Shown here in pieces: positions 9,784 through 17,744 of a stretch of DNA of 64,000 nucleotides. Location of the stretch: contig NZ_CP066356.1 in assembly GCF_023278185.1 (NCBI RefSeq), positions 3,836,001-3,900,000 on the forward strand. The letters run 5' to 3'. Position numbers and translations under genes: made by a program. Under the pieces are notes generated by a model. The model saw nothing but the letters and a program-made list of their open reading frames with translations, had not been told where the DNA came from and searched no databases. Position 1 is the first letter of the stretch; every line of letters begins with the position of its first letter. The stretch is from Bradyrhizobium elkanii USDA 76. GTDB lineage: Bacteria; Pseudomonadota; Alphaproteobacteria; Rhizobiales; Xanthobacteraceae.

Positions 9784-9969
9784 GTACACAGCGCGTCCGG
9801 AGAACGTCCCGAAGGGCGGACGCGCCTTCCGCCGGTTGAACATAACTTTCAACACAATAGGCGTGCCCACTCACCAAGCGACTAACCACCGTAGTCCATT
9901 ATGTCTGTGGAAATCGTCTCGGAGTTGCGCTGCCGGTCCGGATCGATAACGCGCGCCGAATTCGTAGCA

Positions 9970-11469
9970 TCACAGCTCGGGACTTCCCAGCTTGGCCCGC
10001 TCATTCTTGTCGCGTGTCGCATTGGGGTCATCGATCGCTTCTACAGACTGGATATGCTTTTCAATATAGTCGGGCGGCAAGCCGTGTTCCCTAGCTCCGG
10101 AGAGGACAAAATCTTTGTACCAGCTGTAGGGCTTGAGGTTGTCGTCGATGTGCTCAGGGGTTGCGCGATAGGTAAGGACCTTTCGCCTGCGACCTTTCTC
10201 GTTGATGACCGTGACAATTGCGTGCTCGTAGCCGCTGCCGACGCCTTCCGCCGCATCTAGCGTGGCGCGCTCGGATGGATCGAAGCTGAAGAGGACCCCG
10301 ATTACGTTGTCGTTGTTGCCACTAGCAAATGCGTTGCACTTTCCAGACTTGTCCCTGCTGCGCTTATGGAAGCGAAGCGTATGACCGGGCAGGGTAGCAA
10401 TGCCGAGTGGCTTGCAGCTCGGCGTGCGCTCACGCAGCCGGGCGGTGCACATGTTGGATCCGTAGGCAAAATAGACGACCGGCTCCGGTGGCCCGGCTTC
10501 TCTCTTCTTTAGCGGCTCGATCGGCGGATCGCCGGGCCTAACAATCTTGCGCAGCGGAACTGTCATTATGCTGGGCTCTTCGGACTCTTCACCCTCGCGA
10601 GTGATAATCGGTTGTCCGTCCTCAAGATTGAGGAGTGGGATGGGCCTGCCGCTCCATCCGCAATCTGCGCAGTGCGGCCGTTCCCAGAGTATGTTGGGCG
10701 CGGCTGCGTTTTCTGCGTGTTGTGGTTCGAGATGCGGCAGGCCGCAGTTCGGGCATTCTTCAGGTACACCGCGCAATGCACGAATGATCAACCGAGCCGC
10801 CATTCCGCAGGCAAGCTGGATTAATACGTGCGCCATGTCGGCATCAAGCCAGGTAGCGGACTTTGAATGCGTCAGCCAGTTAGAGAACGTCCATGCGGAC
10901 TCCAGCGCACTTTTGACCGCCCCACGACGCTCTTTGTTCGTGTCGCTCGGCAGAAGATCGTTGCAGATGATTTCTGTCCACGCGCGGAAGTTCGCACGCT
11001 GCGGTGGGTTGTCGGTCCACATTGCCGAATCTTGCGCGACGCCGATCAGTTCGAGTAGCGCTTCTCGGCAGCGGACGCCAACAGCCTGATAATCGGTGAG
11101 GCTCTGAGCTTGTGTCAAGGCGGCGCCGGCTTCTTCCATCTTCTCGAAGACCCGACCGAACGGTAGGATACGTAGGTCGTCCTCCTGTTGATCTTCCGTG
11201 CGCGGGACGCGGATGATCAGGCCAATATGGAAGGTCAGAGCAAGGTCCATACTTGGGAATTGCTCTTGAGAGTAAAGATTCGTGCCGCCAGTGATCACCC
11301 ACCAGCGATCCTTGTTGGTATGGATATCCCACACGTCGTGACGGGTGTTCCCGACGGCCTCCGAGTAGACCTTCTGCATGAAAGTTACCTCGAGGTCCGG
11401 CGCTTGCCATTCAAAATATTCTCGGACTTCCTCGATCTCCTCCTCGGTAGCTTTCAACATGATCGTCAC
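9970..11469 (-). CDS. Multidomain protein: unknown N-terminus, helical middle, zinc ribbon, C-terminal gamma-glutamylcyclotransferase-like domain
   Basis: 499 residues. Residues 1-110 form a conserved-looking alpha/beta module of unknown function (HDVWDIHTNKDRWWVITGGT, NLYSQEQFPSMDLALTFHIG). Residues 120-235 are helical. Residues 239-270 have CPNC and CADC knuckles typical of a zinc ribbon. Residues 332-475 are an AIG2/GGCT-like fold with the YGSN loop (336-339) and the expected catalytic Glu in AEGVGSGYE (Glu408). GGCT-like enzymes cyclise gamma-glutamyl groups, releasing 5-oxoproline; the substrate here is unknown. There is no signal peptide. Composition is less GC-rich than the neighbours, and the gene lies in a segment flanked by duplicated sequence. 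It may be co-transcribed with the membrane-protein gene 225 bases upstream. Confidence 0.8.
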   Translation of the reverse strand: MTIMLKATEEEIEEVREYFEWQAPDLEVTFMQKVYSEAVGNTRHDVWDIHTNKDRWWVITGGTNLYSQEQFPSMDLALTFHIGLIIRVPRTEDQQEDDLRILPFGRVFEKMEEAGAALTQAQSLTDYQAVGVRCREALLELIGVAQDSAMWTDNPPQRANFRAWTEIICNDLLPSDTNKERRGAVKSALESAWTFSNWLTHSKSATWLDADMAHVLIQLACGMAARLIIRALRGVPEECPNCGLPHLEPQHAENAAAPNILWERPHCADCGWSGRPIPLLNLEDGQPIITREGEESEEPSIMTVPLRKIVRPGDPPIEPLKKREAGPPEPVVYFAYGSNMCTARLRERTPSCKPLGIATLPGHTLRFHKRSRDKSGKCNAFASGNNDNVIGVLFSFDPSERATLDAAEGVGSGYEHAIVTVINEKGRRRKVLTYRATPEHIDDNLKPYSWYKDFVLSGAREHGLPPDYIEKHIQSVEAIDDPNATRDKNERAKLGSPEL

Positions 11470-11694
11470 ACAGCGATTTCGAAGGGGTTATGGAAGCCTC
11501 AACAATAGACCATACCGCGGAAACATCATCTGCCGCCTTCGCTGTGCAACCGGCGCAAATTGCTTGCGATTATGTCGCGAAGAAAAACAGACACACCATA
11601 TGACTCGCCAATTCGCTTAGTTTTAACCCTCTATTGGCTTTCGGTGGCGTGCCATTATGCGCGCATCATCACCCCCGCAATTGAACAATAGAGC

Positions 11695-12498
11695 CTACGC
11701 GTCTGCGCCTATCGGTTTAGCCGATCTCTGCTTTGCTCTGGCTTTCTCAAGTTTTGCCGGGTCTTCCCTTTGGACAATATCGATGGTGTTCAACATTTTT
11801 GCTAGTTGCTGCTCATTCGTCCATTTCGCGCGAAGCGTCGGAAAAAAAGAGGCCAATATCTCAACCGGGATCGATATGACCAGAATGAATAACACCAGAA
11901 AGCCGACAAACATAATCGCACTGGATGAGTAGGGCATTCCAGCAACGATTGTCGCCAACACGCTTCCGTATTCTTGGTCTACCTCCTCTCCTAAAATAGG
12001 AAGGCGTTTGTTGTCATATACAGCGGAGATATTTTTGCTTACTGAATAGGGCCAACCGCTGATCACGCCATACACTTGAACAGACTCCAAAGGATCGATG
12101 GGCTGGACTATGATCTTTTTAGTCAGGCCCTTTGCGCCCGGTGTCGCTTGGCGCGAGTAGAGAAATGAATCGTCCTTCGCAATTACTTCAACTGGTTTCG
12201 AACGAACGCTGCTTACGTTGCTAATGGTAATGACGGCGACGCGCATTTCCCTCTCAAATCTAAACGGTCCGGAGAGAGGGCCAACTATGCCAAATGCTGT
12301 TGCGATCGATTTCTCTAGTTCGCCTACCGCCTTTCCGTCCATTCCGTACAACGGGTTTGGCACGGATACCCACCTCACGTTGGCCGCTAGAAAGCTGGCT
12401 TCGGGCGAGGTTACGTATTGCCAGATGACCGTGCCAATTCCGCCTACCATCATCAATATGAGAGGCACCACGAGTTTTTCTATCCAATACGTCATCAT
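11695..12498 (-). CDS. Two-TM membrane protein of unknown function, 267 aa
   Basis: Predicted membrane segments are at about residues 9-29 and 193-215. They enclose a periplasmic beta-rich domain of about 160 residues that contains no cysteines. A charged cytoplasmic tail follows (KWTNEQQLAKMLNTIDIVQR, then Lys/Arg/Ala-rich to the end). Two ATG codons in tandem begin the frame. Codon use is relatively AT-rich compared with the flanking core genes, which suggests acquisition. I recognise no family. It is upstream of the fusion gene on the same strand, so the two may form an operon. Confidence 0.65.
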   Translation of the reverse strand: MMTYWIEKLVVPLILMMVGGIGTVIWQYVTSPEASFLAANVRWVSVPNPLYGMDGKAVGELEKSIATAFGIVGPLSGPFRFEREMRVAVITISNVSSVRSKPVEVIAKDDSFLYSRQATPGAKGLTKKIIVQPIDPLESVQVYGVISGWPYSVSKNISAVYDNKRLPILGEEVDQEYGSVLATIVAGMPYSSSAIMFVGFLVLFILVISIPVEILASFFPTLRAKWTNEQQLAKMLNTIDIVQREDPAKLEKARAKQRSAKPIGADA

Positions 12499-12750
12499 TT
12501 CTCACCAACCTGCGATGGGCGGGGCAAGAAGCTGCACCGGCTCACACGTTTCACTCAAGGTTGAGACTGGCTTTTCAAAAGGAATCTCTACTCGACTTTC
12601 GGCGGGGGGGGGGACCGGCGGGAAAGTTGACGCAGCGGTACCCGCTAAGGTTCGCGCTGATCAGTCAGGCATTTGGCTTAATGGCAATGGCTAGTCGTTT
12701 GGTGAGTGAAAATCGGCAAACCCTGAAATTATTTGGCTTTTTGACTTGAC
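12499..12750. other. Intergenic part of the island-like segment
   Basis: 250 bases holding a run of ten G (12604-12613), an unusual homopolymer, and AT-rich sequence beside the tRNA fragment. I see no gene. Confidence 0.4.
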
Positions 12751-12803
12751 TGGCGGAAGGGGTGGGATTCGTACCCACGGTACCCTTGCGGGCACGCCGG
12801 TTT
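12751..12803 (-). tRNA. tRNA-Ser 3' fragment (about 53 nt, non-functional)
   Basis: Read on the minus strand it holds the end of the anticodon stem, the long class II variable arm (GTGCCCGCAAGGGTACC), the T-arm (GTGGG-TACGAAT-CCCAC), the acceptor 3' half and an encoded CCA. The 5' half, with the anticodon, D-arm and acceptor 5' strand, is absent. The T-loop reads TAC where TTC is normal. Such 3' tRNA pieces are typical attachment-site remnants of tRNA-targeting integrases, but no integrase is seen here. Confidence 0.8.
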
Positions 12804-12893
12804 CGTAGTCCGCATGGAGCGAAGCGAAATCCGGGACTCGTGCACATGGTCAGCACCGCCCCGGATTACGCAGCGCTCCATCCGGGCTACTGC
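12804..12893. repeat. Palindromic intergenic repeat abutting the tRNA fragment
   Basis: The left arm GGAGCGAAGCGAAATCCGGG and the right arm CCCGGATTACGCAGCGCTCC form an imperfect hairpin, followed by ATCCGGGCTAC. It lies directly against the truncated side of the tRNA-Ser fragment and against the nucleoside-transporter stop codon. Its right half is shared with 9605-9690. Confidence 0.75.
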
Positions 12894-12895
12894 GG

Positions 12896-14152
12896 CTACG
12901 GCTGCGTCAGCATCCCCACGACCGCGCCCATCAGGCAGGTCGTCAGCGTGCCTGAGACGATCGACTTCAGCCCGAGCGCGTTGATCTCGTGGCGCCGCTC
13001 GGGCGCCATGATGCCGAGGCCGCCGATCATGATGCCGAGGCTCGCGAAGTTGGCAAAGCCGCACATCGCGTAGAGCATGATCAGCCGCGAGCGCGGATCG
13101 AGCGTGTCGGGGCCGAGCTTCGACAGGTCGACATAGGCGATCAGCTCGTTCAGCACGGTCTTGGTGCCCATCAGGCTTCCCGCCGTAATCGCCTGCGGCC
13201 AGGGCAGGCCCATCAGCCAGCACACCGGCGCCATGACGTAACCAAGCAGCCGCTGCAGCGAAACCTTCGCGCCGCCGATCTCCGGCAGCAGGCCGATGAT
13301 CGCGTTCGCCAGATACACCAGCGCGACCAGCACCAGCAGCATCGCGATGATGTTCATCAAGAGCTCGAGCCCGGCGGCCGTGCCCTTCACGATGGCGTCC
13401 ATCGTCGACGACACCTGGATATCGGGATTGTCGAGCGATCCGCCGGTGCGCTTGTCCGAGGTTTCCGGCACCATGATCAGGCTCACCAAAATTGCGGCCG
13501 GCGCGCCGAGCACCGAGGCGATGACGAAATGCGCGGCCGCATCCGGGATCAGCGGCGCCAGCAGCGTGGCGTACAGCACCAGCACTGTGCCGGCGATCCC
13601 GGCCATGCCGCCGGTCATCACCAGAAACAATTCGCTGCGGGTGAGCTGCGCCAGATAGGGGCGGATGAAGAGCGGCGCTTCGACCATGCCGAGGAAGATA
13701 TTGGCCGCAGTCGAGAGCCCGACCGCGCCGCCGACGCCGAGCGTGCGCTCGAGCAGCCAGGCCATGCCGCGCACAACAGGCGGCAGCACGCGCCAATAGA
13801 ACAACAGCGTCGTCAGCACGCTCATGACCAGCACGATCGGCAGCGCCTGGAAGGCGAGGATGAAATCCGAGCCCGGCGCCTTGGGATCGAACGGCGCCGG
13901 GCCGCCGCCGACATAGCCGAACACGAAGGCGGTGCCGGCGCGCGTCGCGGCCGCGATCGTGCCGACCGCGTCATTGATCGCGCCGAAGGCCTGCGTCACC
14001 AGCGGCACCTTGATCAGCACCAGCGCCGTGACGAGCGTGACGACGAGCCCGATCGCCGCCTGGCGCAGCGACACCTTCAGGCGATTCTCGCTCAGCGCCC
14101 AGGCGATCAAGAGCAACGCCACCACGCCGAACGCCGATTGCAACTGCAGCAT
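12896..14152 (-). CDS. NupC-type concentrative nucleoside transporter
   Basis: 418 residues of polytopic membrane protein of the CNT family, which couples nucleoside uptake to protons or sodium. Family features are FGYVGGGPAPFD near residue 85, the EAPLFIRPY segment near 175 that contributes to substrate binding, and the LMGTKTVLNELIAY region near 340. ATG 14152 is chosen because a GGGGGC ribosome site lies just upstream and an earlier GTG lacks one. The last 33 codons are also found, decayed, at about 9680-9783. Divergent from the MFS gene. Confidence 0.9.
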   Translation of the reverse strand: MLQLQSAFGVVALLLIAWALSENRLKVSLRQAAIGLVVTLVTALVLIKVPLVTQAFGAINDAVGTIAAATRAGTAFVFGYVGGGPAPFDPKAPGSDFILAFQALPIVLVMSVLTTLLFYWRVLPPVVRGMAWLLERTLGVGGAVGLSTAANIFLGMVEAPLFIRPYLAQLTRSELFLVMTGGMAGIAGTVLVLYATLLAPLIPDAAAHFVIASVLGAPAAILVSLIMVPETSDKRTGGSLDNPDIQVSSTMDAIVKGTAAGLELLMNIIAMLLVLVALVYLANAIIGLLPEIGGAKVSLQRLLGYVMAPVCWLMGLPWPQAITAGSLMGTKTVLNELIAYVDLSKLGPDTLDPRSRLIMLYAMCGFANFASLGIMIGGLGIMAPERRHEINALGLKSIVSGTLTTCLMGAVVGMLTQP

Positions 14153-14268
14153 TACGCCCCCAAGAACACTCACGCGATTATGGGCAGGGGTCTCGCGCAG
14201 CGCAATGCTGTTGCGCGTTCATCTGGTCGCCATTGACAAGTTGCAGGCGCTCGGCCACGCAATCACCC

Positions 14269-15492
14269 ATGTCCTCCGCCACGCCGGCCGGCGCCCGCGA
14301 TCTGTTCGGCCACAGACCGTTCCTGTTCTTCTTGTCGTCGCGCAGCCTGTCGCGCTTCTCCAGCCAGATCGGCGCGGTGGCGATCGGCTGGCAGATCTAT
14401 GATCTGACCGGCAGCGCATTCGACCTCGGCATGGTCGGACTGGTGCAGTTTCTGCCGACGGCGCTGTTGGTGTTCGTCGCCGGCCACGCCGCCGACCGCT
14501 TCGAGCGCAAGCGCGTGGTGCAGGCCTGCCAGATCGCGGAGGCGCTGACCGCATTGTTTCTCGCCGCGAGCACCTTTGCCGGCACCATCTCGGAGATCCA
14601 GATCTTCGTCGCGACCTTCGTGCTCGGGATCGCCGGCGCATTCGAGAGTCCGGCGACCGCCGCGCTGTTGCCGCTGATCGCGCCGCAAGGCTCGCTGCAG
14701 CGGGCGACCGCGATCTCGAGCGGCGCGGCGCAGGTCGCGACCATCACCGGACCCGCGCTCGGCGGCTTCGCCTATGCCCTGATGCCGAGCGCGCCCTACG
14801 GCATCATGATGGTGTTCTGGCTGTTCGGCGCGCTGCTCACCGGCGGCATCGGCCGGCTGCAGCAGGCGCCGGTGAAGAACGGCGGGTCGTCGGACGATCT
14901 GTTTGCCGGCGTCACCTTCGTGCGCAGCAATCCGGCGATCCTCGGCACCATCTCGCTCGACCTGTTCGCGGTGCTGTTCGGCGGCGTCACCGCGCTGCTG
15001 CCGATCTATGCGCGCGACATCCTGCAAGCCGGTCCGCTCGGCCTCGGAATCCTGCGCGCTGCGCCCGCGGTCGGCGCGCTGTTGATGACGATGGTGCTGG
15101 CGCGGCACACCATCAACCGCCGCGTCGGCATGCGCATGTTCCAGGCGGTGATCGTGTTCGGCGTTGCGACGGTGGTGTTCGCGCTGTCGCACTGGATGTG
15201 GCTGTCGGCGCTGGCGCTCGCGGTGCTCGGCGCCGCCGATACGATCAGCGTCGTGATCCGCTTCTCGCTGGTGCAGCTTGCCACCCCCGACGAGATGCGC
15301 GGCCGCGTCGGCGCGGTGAACTTCCTGTTCATCAACGCCTCGAACCAGCTCGGCCAGTTCGAGAGCGGCGTCACCGCGGCGCTGCTCGGCGCCGTGCCGT
15401 CGGCCGTGCTCGGCGGCGTCGCCACGGTCGCGGTCGCGCTGCTCTGGATGAAGCTGTTCCCGACGCTGCGGGACGTCGAGAAGCTGGAGTAG
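14269..15492 (+). CDS. MFS transporter, EntS/enterobactin-exporter-like
   Basis: 407 residues with about 12 membrane segments. The signature loop after TM2 reads AGHAADRFERKRVV (GxxxDRxxRR type), and the N-terminal FLSSRSLSRFSSQIGAVAIG is typical of the MFS_3 family, which exports siderophores or drugs. ATG 14269 starts the homologous part; an in-frame upstream start at 14233 is less likely. The substrate cannot be told from the sequence, and no siderophore genes are nearby. It is a single-gene unit followed by a repeat. Confidence 0.85.
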   Translation: MSSATPAGARDLFGHRPFLFFLSSRSLSRFSSQIGAVAIGWQIYDLTGSAFDLGMVGLVQFLPTALLVFVAGHAADRFERKRVVQACQIAEALTALFLAASTFAGTISEIQIFVATFVLGIAGAFESPATAALLPLIAPQGSLQRATAISSGAAQVATITGPALGGFAYALMPSAPYGIMMVFWLFGALLTGGIGRLQQAPVKNGGSSDDLFAGVTFVRSNPAILGTISLDLFAVLFGGVTALLPIYARDILQAGPLGLGILRAAPAVGALLMTMVLARHTINRRVGMRMFQAVIVFGVATVVFALSHWMWLSALALAVLGAADTISVVIRFSLVQLATPDEMRGRVGAVNFLFINASNQLGQFESGVTAALLGAVPSAVLGGVATVAVALLWMKLFPTLRDVEKLE

Positions 15493-15558
15493 GGGAGTTC
15501 TGCATCCGCAGACACAGCCTCATCCTGAGAGGACGTGAGGCCATATCCTCGTCCACGC

Positions 15559-15681
15559 TGTCATCGCCCGGCCTGTGCGCAATTGCGCACATGGACCGGG
15601 CGATCCAGTACGCCGCAGCCTCTCGGCTCAAGCACTGCGGTCTCTGGAATACTGGATCACCCGCATGCGCGGGTGATGACA
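15559..15681. repeat. Long palindromic intergenic repeat (TGTCATCGCCCGG / GGGTGATGACA type) with nested palindrome
   Basis: The outer arms TGTCATCGCCCGG and GCGGGTGATGACA and the inner arms CGATCCAGTA/TACTGGATC fold into a cruciform. At 15575-15590 it contains a perfect 16-base palindrome, GTGCGCAATTGCGCAC. The rest of the 406-base gap to 15898 shows no gene; a second GC-rich hairpin (GGCCGGGACAAGCCCGGCC) lies near 15840-15860. Confidence 0.75.
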
Positions 15682-15898
15682 CTGAGCAAGGTGAACGAGC
15701 GCCTACGCGATTTCGGAATAATGGAAAAATACCCCTGAGTTGCCCGACATGTCAAGTCGCCGCGTCGAGCGCCGGCAGCCTACTGGCTCCTTTGCATGGG
15801 TTGTTTTCGATATTTTGGCGGCGCGCCCCGGCGACGGTCGGCCGGGACAAGCCCGGCCGGCCGTCGTGATAGCCCTGCCGCAAGCAGGGATGAGAAGA

Positions 15899-16660
15899 TC
15901 AGCCCCGGCCCACGAACGGCATCTTGGTCGCCATGACCGTCATGAACAGCACGTTGGCGTCGAGCGGCAGGCCGGCCATGTAGGCGACGGCATCGCCGAC
16001 CGCCTTGGCGTCCATGCGCGGCTCGTGCTTGGTGGTGCCGTCCGGCTGCAGCACGCCGGGGCCGTTGACCATGCGGTCGGTCATCGGGGTCGCGGCGTTG
16101 CCGATATCGACCTGGCCGACCGCGATGTCATACATGCGCCCGTCGAGGTTGGAGGACTTGGTGAGGCCGGTGATGGCGTGCTTGGTCGAGGTGTAGGCGG
16201 CAGAGAACGGCCGCGGCGCGTGCGCCGAGATCGAGCCGTTGTTGATGATGCGGCCGCCGCGCGGCTTCTGGTCCTTCATGATGCGGAAGGCATGCTGGGT
16301 GCACAGGAACGGCGCGGTCAGGTTGGTGTTGACCACGGCCTGCCACTGCTCGAGCGGCAGGTCCTCGAAGTTCACCGGCGGCGCGCCCATGCCGGCGTTG
16401 TTGAACAGCACATCGAGCCGGCCATAGGTCGCCTTCACCTTGTCGAACAGCGCGGCGATCGCGGCCGGGTTGGCCATGTCGGCCGACACGCACAGGCTCT
16501 TGCCGGCGGGACCGAGCTTGGCGGTCTCTTCCAGCATCTCCATGCGGCGCCCGGCGAGCACCACGGTGTAGCCCTTGTCCATCAAAGCGAGCGACGCGGC
16601 GCGTCCGACGCCGGTGCCGGCGCCGGTCACGAGTGCGATCTTGCTGGTTGCCTCAGTCAT
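15899..16660 (-). CDS. SDR family oxidoreductase
   Basis: A classical 253-residue short-chain dehydrogenase. It has the nucleotide-binding TGAGTGVG at 12-19, NNAG at 87-90, a catalytic Ser at 143 or 145, and the YTSTK active site with Tyr156 and Lys160. The basic RRM after the second strand suggests NADP(H) preference. The substrate is unknown. It starts 12 bases after the Anbu stop codon on the same strand, so the two are likely co-transcribed; I know of no functional link between SDRs and Anbu. Confidence 0.9.
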   Translation of the reverse strand: MTEATSKIALVTGAGTGVGRAASLALMDKGYTVVLAGRRMEMLEETAKLGPAGKSLCVSADMANPAAIAALFDKVKATYGRLDVLFNNAGMGAPPVNFEDLPLEQWQAVVNTNLTAPFLCTQHAFRIMKDQKPRGGRIINNGSISAHAPRPFSAAYTSTKHAITGLTKSSNLDGRMYDIAVGQVDIGNAATPMTDRMVNGPGVLQPDGTTKHEPRMDAKAVGDAVAYMAGLPLDANVLFMTVMATKMPFVGRG

Positions 16661-16672
16661 CCGAGTTTCCTC

Positions 16673-17434
16673 TTACTTGGTTCTTGCTTCGGTTTCGTTC
16701 TTGTAGGGTGGGCGTGGAATGTTCTGGTGCGCCGCGCGGAGCGCCGCCGACCAGCGCGAGCGCAGGTCGTGGAAATAGGGCTCGCCGGCCTCGATGCGGT
16801 GGTTGAGATCGGCCTCGCAGGCATCGGTGCGCACCACCAAGACGTCGATCGGCAGGCCGACGCCGAGATTGGAGCGCATCGTCGAATCCATCGAGATCAG
16901 CCCCGTTTTGAGCGCCTCATAGAGCTCGACATCGTAATGCATGGCGCGGTCGAGCACCGGCTTGCCGTATTTGTGCTCGCCGATCTGCAGGTACGGCGTG
17001 TCGGTGGTGCACTCGATGAAGTTGCCGGCGGTGTAGACCATGAACAGGCGCATCCGCGAGCCCTTGATCTGGCCGCCGAACAGGAACGAGACGTCGAACG
17101 AGATGTCCTCGGCGCGCAGCGCATCGCCCTCGGTCGCGTGCACCGAGCGGATGGCGCGGCCGATCCGCTGCGCCGCCTGGAACATGGTCGGCGCGTTCAT
17201 CAGCGTCTCGAGTTCGCCGGTGTCCGGATTTTCCATACCCTCGGTCAGGGTCGACAGCACCGACTGGCTGATCGCCAGATTGCCGGCGCTGGCGATCGCC
17301 ATGATGCGCTCGCCGGGCTTTTCGAAGATGTGCAGCTTGCGGAAGGTCGAGACGTTGTCGAGGCCGGCATTGGTGCGGGTATCGGCGATCATGACGAGCC
17401 CGTCGCGCACCAGAATTCCGCAGCAATAGGTCAT
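16673..17434 (-). CDS. Anbu, bacterial proteasome-like peptidase (COG3484)
   Basis: A 253-residue Ntn-hydrolase of the ancestral beta subunit (Anbu) family. After removal of Met1 the nucleophile would be the Thr in MTYCCGIL, with the expected Asp (Asp18) and Lys (Lys33 in HIFEKP context upstream, FRKLH) of the proteasome beta active site. Anbu proteins assemble into open helical or ring oligomers. Known neighbours of Anbu genes are transglutaminase-like, alpha-E and circularly permuted ATP-grasp proteins. Those genes are present here on the same strand but begin about 7 kb away, at 24315-27857. Substrate and role are unknown. Confidence 0.9.
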   Translation of the reverse strand: MTYCCGILVRDGLVMIADTRTNAGLDNVSTFRKLHIFEKPGERIMAIASAGNLAISQSVLSTLTEGMENPDTGELETLMNAPTMFQAAQRIGRAIRSVHATEGDALRAEDISFDVSFLFGGQIKGSRMRLFMVYTAGNFIECTTDTPYLQIGEHKYGKPVLDRAMHYDVELYEALKTGLISMDSTMRSNLGVGLPIDVLVVRTDACEADLNHRIEAGEPYFHDLRSRWSAALRAAHQNIPRPPYKNETEARTK

Positions 17435-17744
17435 TTCAAGTCCTCAGACGGTCCGAGTTTCTCGGCGGGAAACTAGTAGCCAATTTCGCGGATGCATCCA
17501 ACCCCAATTCCCCGTGACGGGACATTGCCGCAGCCCGTCAAAAGGGCCGGGTCCCGATCGCGGAAGCGGCCGGCCAGGGCGGTGTTCCGGCGTGGCCCGT
17601 CTCGAGGCGCCGGTGCGCGACCCGGTCTCGCTCTGCGCTGCGCGCAGCCGGCAATGATCTGCGCCTACTGTGATTGCGAGGCACATTGCGTTGTGGTCGA
17701 CTGCCCGCAACCGACAACAAACAAAGAAATTCCGGGAGGCGAGA
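17435..17744. other. Divergent intergenic region, nothing specific
   Basis: 310 bases between Anbu and the binding-protein gene. It must hold both promoters; I could not pick convincing -35/-10 boxes. No repeat or RNA gene is evident. Confidence 0.4.

Noticed and set aside
12989..14236. 415-codon plus-strand frame opposite the nucleoside transporter
   Set aside because: The Gln/Arg/His/Asp-rich translation is the typical shadow of a membrane-protein gene.
15740..17476. 578-codon plus-strand frame over SDR and Anbu
   Set aside because: It is antisense to two genes with clear catalytic motifs.
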